Shown: positions 17,107 through 26,309, numbered from the stretch's first letter. The stretch: 64,000 bases of DNA from Promicromonospora iranensis (GCF_028994805.1 NZ_JAJQQP010000007.1:205468-269467); one strand, 5' to 3'. A program made the numbers and translations. Notes: generated from the sequence alone by a model not told the origin.

Positions 17107-17436
17107 ATGAGCAAGGAAGAGCTCGACCAGGCGCCCGGCGCCGGACTCGGCAGCACCGACCTCGGCAGCGCGGGCGTCCGCAGTGCGGATCCCGAGGCAC
17201 CGGACTTCGACCACACGTGGTCCCTGCTCCGCGACACCGCCGAGGTGCACGCGGCCCGCGGCGAGGTGGCGCCCGTGGTGCGCGACCTCGTCGCGTCACT
17301 CACCGAGGACCCTCTGGGCGAGGAGGACACGACCGTCCGCCTGACCGAGGCGCTCGACAGCCCCCGCGTACGCAGCGCCCGCGAGGCGCGCGAGCGCATC
17401 CGCGCGGACCTGCAGAACGAGGTGCGGACGCGATGA
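17107..17436 (+). CDS. Small hydrophilic protein, first gene of the T4SS-like operon
   Basis: 109 residues, starting ATG 17107 after a purine-rich GGGAGAGG stretch. Acidic, no membrane segment, no recognised domain. The second half (VRLTEALDSPRVRSAREARE) looks helical. The stop overlaps the next ATG by 4 nt. Its place at the head of the operon suggests a cytoplasmic accessory or regulatory part. I do not recognise a family. Confidence 0.6.
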   Translation: MSKEELDQAPGAGLGSTDLGSAGVRSADPEAPDFDHTWSLLRDTAEVHAARGEVAPVVRDLVASLTEDPLGEEDTTVRLTEALDSPRVRSAREARERIRADLQNEVRTR

Positions 17437-18581
17437 GCTCGCTCCTCGTCCGTCGGCGCGGCAAGAAGACGGCCAAGCCGGCCGAGCTGCCCGCCCCGGC
17501 CGACGGCGCCTCCAGTACCGGCTCGCCCCGGACCGGCGGCACCGACCAGCCCGCGACTCCCCCGTCGTCGGGCGGCAGCGGTGACGGCGAGAGCTCTCCC
17601 CCGCAGGTCGTCGAATGGTCCAACGGGCCCGCCCTGGTGACCAAGACCTGGGGTGTGCTGCTCGCGCTGGCGCTGCTGGCCGGGCCGGCCGCCCTGGTGT
17701 GGACCGCGCTGCGGCCCGAGCCTGCCCCCGTCTCCACGGCCACCGGTGCGGCGAGCACCGCCGAGGAGGCCGCCGCGAACGAGCGGGCGGTCGAGCTCGT
17801 GGAGACCTGGCTGCGGGCCGACAGCGACGACCAGCAGCTCCTCACCTCGCTGACGAGCGCCCCGGTCGGCTCTCTCCCCCAGGAGGGTCTGACCATCCGG
17901 GATTCGTCGGTGGCCCAGATCGAGCCGGCCGACGACGGCGTGTGGTCGGTGACCGTGGGCGTCGACGTCGCGGAGCCCGCACCCGGTTCGACGCCCCCGC
18001 CTGCGGGCGGCGGAGCCAAGGCCGACGAGGAGGCGGAGGTACCGCTCGTCTGGGTGCGGCGCTACTTCCAGGTGCCGGTCCTGGTCGAACGTACGGAGAC
18101 GGAGTGGTCCGGCGCCGACCTGGCCGTGACCGCCGTCGCGCTGCCCTCACCCGTCTCCGGTCCCGCCGCGGTGGCCGAGCCGCCCGGCCTGGACTACCCC
18201 GAGACCATCGCTCCCACGTCCGCCGCCGGCCAGTCCGCCGCCGGGTTCCTCGCGGCCATGATCGCCGGCGACGGCGAGATCACGCGCTACCTCCGACCCG
18301 GCACGTCGGTCTCGGCGATCAGCCCGGCCCCGTACGCGGCAGTGGCCGTGACGGGCATCAAGGGCTCGCACGAGGTCGTCGACGACCCCGCCGACGGCGA
18401 CGGTACGCACGCCCTCATCACCGCCGAGCTCACGCGGCTCGACGGCAACAAGACCACCGCCCAGTACGTCCTCACGCTCGTCGCGCGGGACGGCCGCTGG
18501 GAGGTGGCCGGCCTCGAGCCGGCCGTCCGTATCGACACGACGCCATCCGGCACGATCGACCCCGGCACCGCCGGGGAGTAG
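17433..18581 (+). CDS. TcpC-like conjugation-type membrane protein
   Basis: 382 residues from ATG 17433 (ATGA overlap). A disordered cytoplasmic N-terminus (1-65) precedes a single membrane helix (about 70-92, WGVLLALALLAGPAALVWTA). Two extracytoplasmic domains follow (about 110-215 and 245-375), each with the NTF2-like layout of TcpC: ELVETWLRADSDDQQLLTSL in the first, AAGQSAAGFLAAMIAGDGEI in the second. TcpC/VirB8-type proteins form the inner-membrane scaffold of Gram-positive T4SSs. Assigned by topology and context. Confidence 0.72.
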   Translation: MSSLLVRRRGKKTAKPAELPAPADGASSTGSPRTGGTDQPATPPSSGGSGDGESSPPQVVEWSNGPALVTKTWGVLLALALLAGPAALVWTALRPEPAPVSTATGAASTAEEAAANERAVELVETWLRADSDDQQLLTSLTSAPVGSLPQEGLTIRDSSVAQIEPADDGVWSVTVGVDVAEPAPGSTPPPAGGGAKADEEAEVPLVWVRRYFQVPVLVERTETEWSGADLAVTAVALPSPVSGPAAVAEPPGLDYPETIAPTSAAGQSAAGFLAAMIAGDGEITRYLRPGTSVSAISPAPYAAVAVTGIKGSHEVVDDPADGDGTHALITAELTRLDGNKTTAQYVLTLVARDGRWEVAGLEPAVRIDTTPSGTIDPGTAGE

Positions 18582-18595
18582 CGAAGGAGAAAATC

Positions 18596-18892
18596 ATGAC
18601 CAACGAGATCGTTATGGCCGGCTTCCTCGACCTCATCACCGTGAAGTCCGAGGAGGTCAAGAGTGCTATCGAGTCGGTGACGTTCGTCGTCGTCATCCTC
18701 ATGGTCGTCATCACGGCGGTGAAGACCAAGATGTCGATCGCGGCGATCCTGATGTCGGCGATCGTCGGCGGCATCGTCCTGTGGCTCGTGAACGGGGGCA
18801 TCAACGTCACCTCCGACCTGGCCCGGGACGAGTTCGGCTCCGCTCCGGCGATCGTGAACACGCAGACAGTGAACACGCAGACAGCTCTCTGA
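18596..18892 (+). CDS. Small two-helix pilin-like membrane protein
   Basis: 98 residues; ATG 18596 after AAGGAG with good spacing. Two hydrophobic helices (SVTFVVVILMVVITAVKT and ILMSAIVGGIVLWLVNGGI) resemble VirB2/TrbC pilin-type subunits. A perfect 15-bp duplication near the 3' end encodes VNTQT twice. The position between the TcpC-like and PrgI-like genes fits a T4SS pilin or channel subunit. No obvious signal peptidase site. Confidence 0.65.
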   Translation: MTNEIVMAGFLDLITVKSEEVKSAIESVTFVVVILMVVITAVKTKMSIAAILMSAIVGGIVLWLVNGGINVTSDLARDEFGSAPAIVNTQTVNTQTAL

Positions 18893-18959
18893 CGGCCGGT
18901 CGGCCGACAGAACCAGGCACATGGCAGGACGCTGAGGGCACGGCACAGGGTTGGTCAGG

Positions 18960-18979
18960 CGGGCGCGTCCGCGCGCCCG
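18960..18979 (+). other. GC-rich hairpin inside the T4SS-like operon
   Basis: An 8-bp stem (CGGGCGCG with CGCGCCCG), 4-nt loop, lies in the only long gap of the operon (18893-19002), just before the ribosome site of the PrgI-like gene. It could tune expression or mRNA stability. Confidence 0.4.
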
Positions 18980-19002
18980 GCATGTGGTGAGGAGGGTGTC
19001 CG

Positions 19003-19755
19003 GTGACCGAGACCGCGAAGTTCTACACGAAGGCCCGACGCATCCCCATGCTGGTGGGGAAGCTACCCAGCGGCGGGCGCATCTGGGGTGGCCCGTACAC
19101 GATCACTCAGGTGGGAGCGGGCGCCGTGGTGGCGTTCACGCTCTGGAAGACCGCTCCGCTGTGGGCTCAGCTGGGCGGCTTCATGAACATAGCGGTCGCC
19201 GTCGGCGTGGTGGTCGGCGTCGTCTGGGCCACCGGCAAGCTGCCGAGCAGCGGACGCAACCCCGTCGCGTTCGTCATGGACGCGATGAACCTGACCTCCA
19301 GCCCGGGACGTCTGGTCGGCGGGCAGGTCGCCCTGCCCAAGCCACGCCTGATGACGCACCGGGTCATGGTCGTGCTGCCCCGGCAGACCATCGGGCCGTC
19401 CCCCACCGAGCGGGCCGCCGAGCAGGTACGGCCGGTGGCCGGAGCGGTCGAGGCACAGCCTCCGACCGTGGTCCGTCCGATCCCGACAGAGCTCCTGCCG
19501 GAGCTGACCGGCCGCGGACCCGCCGACGCGACCATCGAGGGCAGGCAGCTCCGACCGGCCCGGCCGGCGCCCGCCCAGGAGCCCCGCCCGATCCCCGACA
19601 AGCGCTCACCCGCGGACTGGGCAGCGGCGGCCGCGACCGTCGCGGCGACCACGCCTGACCGCAGGACCGCCGACCTCACCGGCGTCGGGCAGCTGCTGGC
19701 CGGAAAGCTGCAGAACACCGACGGCAACGCCCCCACCACCCCGCGAGAGGACTGA
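19003..19755 (+). CDS. PrgI/TcpE-like T4SS membrane protein
   Basis: 250 residues from GTG 19003, with GGAGGG 6 nt upstream. A basic N-terminus (ARRIPMLVGKLPSGGRIWGG) leads to two close membrane helices (about 27-75: ITQVGAGAVVAFTLWKTAPL and IAVAVGVVVGVVWATGKLP). The long C-terminal part is Pro/Arg-rich and disordered. PrgI-type proteins sit directly before VirB4 ATPases in Gram-positive conjugation loci, and the same order is seen here. Family call is from topology and synteny. Confidence 0.65.
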   Translation: MTETAKFYTKARRIPMLVGKLPSGGRIWGGPYTITQVGAGAVVAFTLWKTAPLWAQLGGFMNIAVAVGVVVGVVWATGKLPSSGRNPVAFVMDAMNLTSSPGRLVGGQVALPKPRLMTHRVMVVLPRQTIGPSPTERAAEQVRPVAGAVEAQPPTVVRPIPTELLPELTGRGPADATIEGRQLRPARPAPAQEPRPIPDKRSPADWAAAAATVAATTPDRRTADLTGVGQLLAGKLQNTDGNAPTTPRED

Positions 19756-19761
19756 GCCCTC

Positions 19762-22293
19762 ATGCTGAGCCACATCTCGGCCCTGACCGACGGCCTCATG
19801 TGGACCCGCACCGGGACCGTGTGGGCGGTCTGGCGCGTGTCCCCCGTGCCCTACGCGTTCCAGCCCGACGACAAGAAGCACGCCGCGCGCCGGCACCACA
19901 CGGCGCTCTACCGCGCCCTGCGCGGCGAGTCCCTGCACCTCGGTCTGACGGCGGCCACCGACCCGGCGTCGGTGGTGCTCTCGATGATCGAGGGTGTCGA
20001 CCTGACCGAGCGCGAGGCGTGGGCCGCCGAGTGCGAGGCCACCCTCGACTTCCTGGAGCAGATCCCGATCGGGCGGCGGGTCCACTGGATCACCGCGCCG
20101 CTGGCCAACCCGGGCGCGAAGGCCTTCATGGAGCCGCTGCGCGCGAGCTGGACCACCCTCCAGGACACGCTCATGATGCCGCGCTCCGTGCCCGGCAGGC
20201 ATGCGATCGGCGAGCGGGCGGCGCAGGCGGAGGCGCTGCGCAAGGAGATGCCCTCGGCGTTCGACCCGCAGCCGGCGACGGTCGCCGAGATGGCCTGGAT
20301 GTTCGGGCACGCGATGCAACGTGGCCTGGGCCTGGACACGGCGGTGCCGGTCGACGGGTCCCTGGACGCCGAGATGCACCTGTCCGGCCCGTCCGTGCTG
20401 CCGTCCGCACTGGTGGACCCGGCCGGGCAGACCGACTCCGAGAAGAAGCTGGGCCCGCTGCAGATCCTGAAGCGGCCCTACATCAAGGTGCTCGACCCGA
20501 CCAACCCCGAGCTCGCCTCGTACCAGACGACGCTCGTGGTGAGCGATACGCCGTCGGGCGGGATCGTGTACCCGGGGTGCGAGTGGATAGGTCGCGTCGA
20601 CGAGTCCGGAGTGCCGTGCGACTGGGCGATCCGCATGACCGTGCGCTCGCGGGACGAGGTGACCAACCGCAACCGGCGCGCCGTGCGCACCCTGAACGAC
20701 CAGTTCGACCAGCGCTCCGAGGAGGAGCGCGCCGGCTCCTCCCTGGACACGACGGCACGCGCCCTGGGCGAGTACCAGGCGGTGATGGACGCCGACGAGC
20801 TCGAGGTCGAGGTCGACGCCACCACGATGTTCACCGTCTCCGGCCACACCCCGGAGCAGGCGCTCGACGACGCCCGCGACCTGACCAAGTACTTCGCCGC
20901 CATGCAGTTCTCGCTGCGCACGGACCCCACGATCCAGCCGACGCTCTTCGAGGCCACGCTCCCCGGCATGCCGACGCCGCGGGCGGTCCGGGAGTACTCG
21001 CAGATCACCACGGCGCGGGCGTTCTCGGCGGCCGTGCCGTTCGCGACGACGGAGCTGGGCGACACCTCCGGCGCGCTGTTCGCCCTGGAGATCTCGAACG
21101 GTGCCGCCCGGCCGAACCCCGTGTTCGTGAACCTGGCCGGAGCCACCGACAAGCTGGACGTCGCGCTCGCCATGGGCTTCGTGGGTGAGCTGGGCTCCGG
21201 CAAGAGCGTCTCGATGAAGACCGTGGCCATGGACAACGTCGACATGGGTGCCACGCTCATGGCGGTGGACCACACCGAGATGGGCGAGTGGGGCATCGCC
21301 GTGTCCGAGATTCCCCACTCCCAGGTGGTGGAGATCTCGGAGGACGCGACGGTGTCCATGGACCCGCTCCGGATCCTGCCGCCCGCACAGGCGCCGCGGG
21401 TCGCCCGGTCGTTCATCACCGTGCTCCTGTCGGTGCAGACCAAGTCCGAGCAGAACGTGCTCCTGTCCAAGGTGCTGCAGACCGAGTACATGTGGCGGCA
21501 CAAGATCACGTCGCTCGGCTCGCTCGCCCGGCACCTCGAGGTGGACTGCGAGTTCTCCGGCGCCAAGCTCCTCGCCGACGAGATGCGGATCTTCTCCGAG
21601 CTCGACTTCGGACGCGCCCTCTTCGACGACACGCTGCCGCCGCTCGACCTGAGCTCGCCGGCGATCGTGCTGCACACGCACAAGATGCAGCTGCCCTCGC
21701 GGGCCGACATGGAGCACGGGCACCTGTTCGCCGAGCTCAAGGCCGAGAAGGTGTTCGGCCGCGCCACGTTCGCGCTGATCGCGGCGCTGGCCAGGTACCG
21801 CTGCTTCGCGGACCGCTCACGGCTCGACATCTTCGCCGCCGACGAGGCGTCCAAGACGATGTCGTCACCCGAGGCCGCCGAGGAGATCGGGACGTTCATC
21901 CGCGACGGCCGTAAGCACAAGGCCGCCCTCCTGCTCGGCAGCCACGACGCCGAGGAGGACTTCGGCAACGAGGTGGTGCGCGGCCTGATCCCGTTCCGCG
22001 TGCTGCTGCGCCACCGTGACGCCAACCTCGCCCGGCGCGGGCTGCGCTGGCTGCACGGCCTGTCGACCGACGCACCGGTCGACGAGGGTCTGGTCAAGCT
22101 GGTCACCGAGGGCACCGCCCCGGTGACGGACGCCGCCGTCGGGGTGGTCGAGGAGCGCCGCGGGGAGTGCCTGATCCGGGACTTCCAGGCCCGGTACGGC
22201 CGCGCGAAGGTCATGGCGCCCCTGGTGGACAAGCGCGCCGAGACGGTGAAGACGACCCCCACGAGCTCCACGGGCGCGGTGATCGGGGCATGA
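19762..22293 (+). CDS. VirB4/TraC-like T4SS ATPase
   Basis: 843 residues. The N-terminal half is the VirB4-type domain. The motor domain has Walker A GELGSGKSVSMKT at about 475 and Walker B LDIFAADEASKT at about 688. A conserved IRDGRKHKAALLLGSHDAEE follows at about 713, resembling the late VirB4 motif region. Supplies energy for pilus assembly or substrate transfer at the membrane. Its stop overlaps the next ATG by 4 nt. Best-supported member of the T4SS-like operon. Confidence 0.88.
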   Translation: MLSHISALTDGLMWTRTGTVWAVWRVSPVPYAFQPDDKKHAARRHHTALYRALRGESLHLGLTAATDPASVVLSMIEGVDLTEREAWAAECEATLDFLEQIPIGRRVHWITAPLANPGAKAFMEPLRASWTTLQDTLMMPRSVPGRHAIGERAAQAEALRKEMPSAFDPQPATVAEMAWMFGHAMQRGLGLDTAVPVDGSLDAEMHLSGPSVLPSALVDPAGQTDSEKKLGPLQILKRPYIKVLDPTNPELASYQTTLVVSDTPSGGIVYPGCEWIGRVDESGVPCDWAIRMTVRSRDEVTNRNRRAVRTLNDQFDQRSEEERAGSSLDTTARALGEYQAVMDADELEVEVDATTMFTVSGHTPEQALDDARDLTKYFAAMQFSLRTDPTIQPTLFEATLPGMPTPRAVREYSQITTARAFSAAVPFATTELGDTSGALFALEISNGAARPNPVFVNLAGATDKLDVALAMGFVGELGSGKSVSMKTVAMDNVDMGATLMAVDHTEMGEWGIAVSEIPHSQVVEISEDATVSMDPLRILPPAQAPRVARSFITVLLSVQTKSEQNVLLSKVLQTEYMWRHKITSLGSLARHLEVDCEFSGAKLLADEMRIFSELDFGRALFDDTLPPLDLSSPAIVLHTHKMQLPSRADMEHGHLFAELKAEKVFGRATFALIAALARYRCFADRSRLDIFAADEASKTMSSPEAAEEIGTFIRDGRKHKAALLLGSHDAEEDFGNEVVRGLIPFRVLLRHRDANLARRGLRWLHGLSTDAPVDEGLVKLVTEGTAPVTDAAVGVVEERRGECLIRDFQARYGRAKVMAPLVDKRAETVKTTPTSSTGAVIGA

Positions 22294-24281
22294 ACCGGCT
22301 AGCACCTCTTCCGGTCGCCGACCCGGGTGGTGGGCTCAACCTGGAGGACACGCAGGGCGTGGCCGTCGACCGGTTCATGCTCCAGTGGGACACGGGTTCG
22401 CCGTGGAACCCGCTGAACGTCGACTCCGAGATCTTCTCGACCCTCGCGGGCATGTTCTGGGTCTGGTACCGGGACATGGTCGCGGTGCAGATCTGGGTGC
22501 TCGACTGGGTGCTCGGCATGGACTGGCTGGGCTACATCCTGGCGCCGCTCGCGGGGCTCAGCATCATCATCCAGGGCATGATCGCGCAGATCGGCCTGCT
22601 CAACCTGATGCTGATCATCCTGGCGTTCGTCGTGGGGTTCTGGCTGCTCAAGGGCCGGTACGCGGGCGGCTTCATGGAGCTGTTGATCGGTTGCATCATC
22701 GCCGCCCTGGCCACCGGGTTCCTCGCGAACCCCATGGCGACCATCGGCGGTGAGCAGGGCGTCATCATGCAGTCGCGGAACGCCGGCATGGACATCGCCA
22801 CCGGTTTCGCGACCGAGGGCGCGTCGTTCCAGCGGGACTCCACGGTCATCCGCGACGGCCTCAAGGGCCAGCTCGTGGACACCCTGCTGCGCGCGCCGCA
22901 CCAGATCATCAACTACGGCACGGTCATCGACGGCACGGGCTGCGAGGACACCTACACCGAGAACGTCGGCCGCGAGAACGCCGTCGACGCCATCGGAGGC
23001 TGCGACGAGGCCTACCAGGAGGCGGCGTCCACCGTCGACGCCGGCACCGTCGTCTCGACGCTCAGCCTGCTCACCACGGGCTTCGTCTTCCTGCTGCTGT
23101 CCGTGGTGATCGTCGGCGGCACGATCTTCGCGGTGCTGCTGCTGGGCTGGTCGGCGATCAAGCTGTTGTGGCAGCTGCCGGTCGGCGTCATCTCCAGCGG
23201 AACCCGTGCCCAGCTCTTCCGCACGTTCGCGAGCGTGGGCTTCGGCTGCATCCTCGTCGCGATGGCCACGATGTTCCTGGTCGCGTGGATGAAGATGCTG
23301 CTCGGCTTCTACGACGCCACGAGCGGCCTGCCGTTCCTCGTGCGCCTGTACCTGTTCAACACGCTGGTCATCGCGGGCGCCGTCTTCTACGTGCTGATGG
23401 GCGCGAGCGTGCGGCAGGGCCTGCGCGCGCTGGCCGACAAGCTCGCGGCAGCCGGCGTCCCCTCCCAGGTGGGCGAGCCCGCCGCGATGCCGTGGGACGG
23501 CACCGCGAGGTGGCGCGACCGCTACAACAAGGCGAAGGAGTGGGCAGGCGTCGGCATCGGCCCGGCCCCCGTGAAGCCGAACGGCGACGGGGTGGAGGTC
23601 GACGGCAACGACGTCCAGCCCGCAGGGCCGTCCACGATGGACGGGACCCCGGGCGGCGGCTCGGTCGGCAGCACCACGGGTGGGGTCTCCGGCGGCGCCT
23701 CGGCCGACGACAACCGCACGGTCCCCATCCGGATCGGCGCGGCCGGGCAACCGGTCGGGCCCGACGGCGTCCCGGCGGGCGCCGACGGCGGCGGTGGCGG
23801 CGGCAACGCCTGGACCACTGCCGCACGCACGGTCCAGGACCGGTCGCCCGACGGCGGTCGCCCCGGCACCGAGCCGCTGCCGGACGGCGCGAACGCCGGC
23901 GAGAAGCCGTCGAACGAGCCGAGCCCGCACCTGCCGCCGACCGCGGGCGAACGGCTCACCGACCGGCTGGGCAGCACACGCCGTACGGGCACGTCGGTCG
24001 CGCTCCAGGCGGGGGCCATGGTGGCCAGCGGTGGCACGTCCGGCGCCGCGGTCGGTGCCTCCAGGGCGCTCAGCGTGGTGCAGAAGGCCCGGCAGGCCAA
24101 GCAGGCGCTCGGCGCCGCGCGGGGCCTCGGCAAGCAGGGTGAGCGGTCGCAGAGCGCCGCGCGGCTGGCCCAGTCGCTCAACGCGGCACGTCAGGGTGGG
24201 GCGCCGCAGGCCGGCGGGCCGCAGCCGTCCGCGATCGTGCACAACCCCGGCCGCCGTCAGATGCGAGGGCTGGGCCGCTGA
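22290..24281 (+). CDS. VirB6/TrbL-like polytopic membrane channel protein
   Basis: 663 residues from ATG 22290 (ATGA overlap). About seven membrane segments between residues 50 and 385 (for example LIIQ-flanked helices around 85-150, then LLTTGFVFLLLSVVIVGGTI and LYLFNTLVIAGAVFYVLMGA). An extracytoplasmic loop with two Cys (GCEDTYTE, GGCDEAYQEA) lies near 210-250. The C-terminal 270 residues are a Gly/Pro/Arg-rich cytoplasmic tail ending in a basic stretch. Such TrbL/VirB6 proteins form the inner-membrane pore of conjugation machines. It shares its final base with the next start. Confidence 0.78.
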   Translation: MNRLAPLPVADPGGGLNLEDTQGVAVDRFMLQWDTGSPWNPLNVDSEIFSTLAGMFWVWYRDMVAVQIWVLDWVLGMDWLGYILAPLAGLSIIIQGMIAQIGLLNLMLIILAFVVGFWLLKGRYAGGFMELLIGCIIAALATGFLANPMATIGGEQGVIMQSRNAGMDIATGFATEGASFQRDSTVIRDGLKGQLVDTLLRAPHQIINYGTVIDGTGCEDTYTENVGRENAVDAIGGCDEAYQEAASTVDAGTVVSTLSLLTTGFVFLLLSVVIVGGTIFAVLLLGWSAIKLLWQLPVGVISSGTRAQLFRTFASVGFGCILVAMATMFLVAWMKMLLGFYDATSGLPFLVRLYLFNTLVIAGAVFYVLMGASVRQGLRALADKLAAAGVPSQVGEPAAMPWDGTARWRDRYNKAKEWAGVGIGPAPVKPNGDGVEVDGNDVQPAGPSTMDGTPGGGSVGSTTGGVSGGASADDNRTVPIRIGAAGQPVGPDGVPAGADGGGGGGNAWTTAARTVQDRSPDGGRPGTEPLPDGANAGEKPSNEPSPHLPPTAGERLTDRLGSTRRTGTSVALQAGAMVASGGTSGAAVGASRALSVVQKARQAKQALGAARGLGKQGERSQSAARLAQSLNAARQGGAPQAGGPQPSAIVHNPGRRQMRGLGR

Positions 24282-24907
24282 TGAGACGAGCAGTCATCGT
24301 GGCGGTCACGATCGTCGCCCTCGCCGTCGGGACCTGGATCGGCTGGCCGCGCGAGGGCGGCCCGGTCGACCCCACCGCGCAGGAGAGCACCGGTGCCGGC
24401 ACGTCCCGGGAACAGGACGACTTCGGGAATCCCGTGGGGTCTCCCGAGGACGACGGACGCGAGGCGGCCGCCACCGAGGAGGTCGAGGGAGAGCCGGGCG
24501 CGGGCGACCCGGCCGCCGAGGTGACCGCCGAACCGGAGTTCGACGAGACCGCGCCCAGCGAGCCGGTCGAGGCGACCTGGGACGAGACCGTCCGGACGGA
24601 AGCGCGGGACACGGCCCGCGCGACCATCGCCGCGTTCGCCGCGACCGACCAGACGGCGGAGGCGTGGTGGGACGGGCTCGAGCCGTTGCTCACGCCACAG
24701 GCCCGGCCCGTGTACCAGGACGTCGACCCCCGGCTCGTGCCGGTGACCGAGGTGACCGGGGACCCGAAGGTCACCGACGAGACGTCGACGCTGCTCGCCG
24801 AGGTGGCGGTGCCCACGGACGTCGGCCCCTACACGGTCCTCCTGACCCGGGCTGACGGCGCGGCACCCTGGCTCGCCGAGCAGATCAGGCCGCCGGAGGG
24901 GTCATGA
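24281..24907 (+). CDS. Exported protein of the T4SS-like operon, unknown function
   Basis: 208 residues. Residues 4-22 form a signal anchor (VIVAVTIVALAVGTWIGW). An acidic linker (30-105) is followed by a small domain (about 108-205: EARDTARATIAAFAATDQTA, WWDGLEPLLTPQARPVYQ), which looks like a single TcpC-type NTF2-like fold. It may be an extra scaffold domain outside the membrane. Overlaps both neighbours. Confidence 0.68.
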   Translation: MRRAVIVAVTIVALAVGTWIGWPREGGPVDPTAQESTGAGTSREQDDFGNPVGSPEDDGREAAATEEVEGEPGAGDPAAEVTAEPEFDETAPSEPVEATWDETVRTEARDTARATIAAFAATDQTAEAWWDGLEPLLTPQARPVYQDVDPRLVPVTEVTGDPKVTDETSTLLAEVAVPTDVGPYTVLLTRADGAAPWLAEQIRPPEGS

Positions 24908-26205
24908 GCGGGCGGGGTGCCGCCGGGCTCGCGACCCGTGTCGCATCGCAGGCGGTCCGGTCGGGAGGCGCTCGGCCGGGCAAGGGCAGGAAGAAGGACG
25001 ACTCCACGAGGCGCGCGGTGCTCGTGCTGGCCGTGCTGGTGGCCGCCGTCATGGCGGTCCCCGTGGCGGTGATCGCGATGGTCGTGCTGGTGGGTGGCGC
25101 CGTGAGCGAGAACCAGTCGCAGAACGGCTGCAGCATGTCGGCGTCGGTCGTGCCGGCGGGCGGGCAGGCGAAGTCGGCCGGCGGCTTCACGGGCGAGCAG
25201 CTCCAGAACGCGTCGGTGATCCTGCAGGTGGGCCAGGAACGGGGGGTGCCGGCGCGAGCCCAGGCCGTCGCGGTGATGACGGCGCTCGGTGAGTCCGGCA
25301 TGCGCAACCTGTCCTACGGCGACGACCGGTTCGGGGTGCGCAACCCCGACGGGACGCTCACGTCGTCGATCGGCATGTTCCAGGAGCAGAAGTGGTACGG
25401 GACCGTCGAGGAGCGACTCGACCCCGTGCAGTCGTCCGGCCGGTTCTACGACCGGCTGCTCGCGGTCACCGGATGGGAGACGCTCGAGCCGACGATCGCC
25501 GCGCACAAGGCACAGCGCAACGCCGACCCGTACCACTACCAGAAGTACTGGGACCAGGCGCTCCAGGCGATCCAGCTCGTCAGCGGGGCGGACGAGCAGG
25601 ACCTCCCGGCGCTGTCGGAGTCCATCCAGGGCGCGGCGGCGGGCGCGCCCTGCATGTCCGGCTCGGTCGGTCAGGCCGCCGTCGGCGCGGGCGGGTGGGC
25701 CAACCCCGCGGTGGGGTCCAAGGCGTCCGGGTTCGGGCCGCGCAACACCGGTATCGCGGGAGCGTCGACCTACCACCTGGGCCAGGACATCGCGGCGTCC
25801 TGCGGCACGCAGGTGTTCGCCGCCGCGGCGGGGCGTGTCGTGATCTCCGGGGCGACCGGCTGGGGTACGGGCAACACGATCCGCATCGAGCACGGCATGG
25901 GCCTCGACTCGACGTACGGCCACCTGCTCACGGGCACCAACCTGGTGCGGGTGGGCGACACGGTGCAGGCGGGGCAGCAGATCGCCTCGATGGGCGGTGA
26001 CTCGCGGATCGACCCGGCAGGAGCCGGCACGTCGTCGGGCTGCCACCTTCACTACGAGGTGCGGATGAACGGCCAGGCCATCGACCCGGAGCCCTTCATG
26101 GCCGGGCAGGGCGTGACCCTCGGCGTGGCCGCACCGGTCACGGAGTCGGTCTCTCCCGGCGACGGGACGGACGCGGTGGAACCCACGGGCGCGCGGGGAA
26201 ACTGA
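24904..26205 (+). CDS. Two-domain peptidoglycan hydrolase with M23 domain
   Basis: 433 residues. Basic cytoplasmic tail (1-36), one membrane helix (about 37-65), then a lysozyme-like segment (about 97-205: NASVILQVGQERGVPARAQA, VMTALGESGMRNLSYGDDRF) with a candidate catalytic Glu in ALGES. The C-terminal M23/LytM domain (about 275-400) keeps zinc ligands HLGQD at about 290-294 and HLH at about 381-383. This is the wall-opening enzyme expected in a Gram-positive T4SS (VirB1/TcpG-like). Last gene of the operon. Confidence 0.85.
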   Translation: MSGRGAAGLATRVASQAVRSGGARPGKGRKKDDSTRRAVLVLAVLVAAVMAVPVAVIAMVVLVGGAVSENQSQNGCSMSASVVPAGGQAKSAGGFTGEQLQNASVILQVGQERGVPARAQAVAVMTALGESGMRNLSYGDDRFGVRNPDGTLTSSIGMFQEQKWYGTVEERLDPVQSSGRFYDRLLAVTGWETLEPTIAAHKAQRNADPYHYQKYWDQALQAIQLVSGADEQDLPALSESIQGAAAGAPCMSGSVGQAAVGAGGWANPAVGSKASGFGPRNTGIAGASTYHLGQDIAASCGTQVFAAAAGRVVISGATGWGTGNTIRIEHGMGLDSTYGHLLTGTNLVRVGDTVQAGQQIASMGGDSRIDPAGAGTSSGCHLHYEVRMNGQAIDPEPFMAGQGVTLGVAAPVTESVSPGDGTDAVEPTGARGN

Positions 26206-26277
26206 TGTCTCCCGTCGAGCCGGCGGCAGGCGCACCGATGATTTCTGCTGACCGCAGACGTCGGTAAAAAGAGGTCG

Positions 26278-26309
26278 CGATCATCGGTGGGAATACTCGA
26301 CGATGATCG
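26278..26309. promoter_or_regulatory. Inverted-repeat operator candidate before the MFS gene
   Basis: CGATCATCG (26278-26286) and CGATGATCG (26301-26309) form a perfect 9-bp inverted repeat with 14-nt spacer, about 80 bp before the transporter start. A third half-site (CCGATGAT) lies at about 26235. Spacing fits a TetR- or MarR-type repressor site, but no such gene is adjacent. Confidence 0.5.

Noticed and set aside
19606-21723. 705-codon minus-strand frame opposite VirB4
   Set aside because: Antisense shadow; Walker motifs and codon use support only the plus strand gene.
17107-26205. Integrative conjugative element
   Set aside because: No integrase, relaxase, coupling protein, att repeats or tRNA junction in the window; kept as T4SS-like instead.
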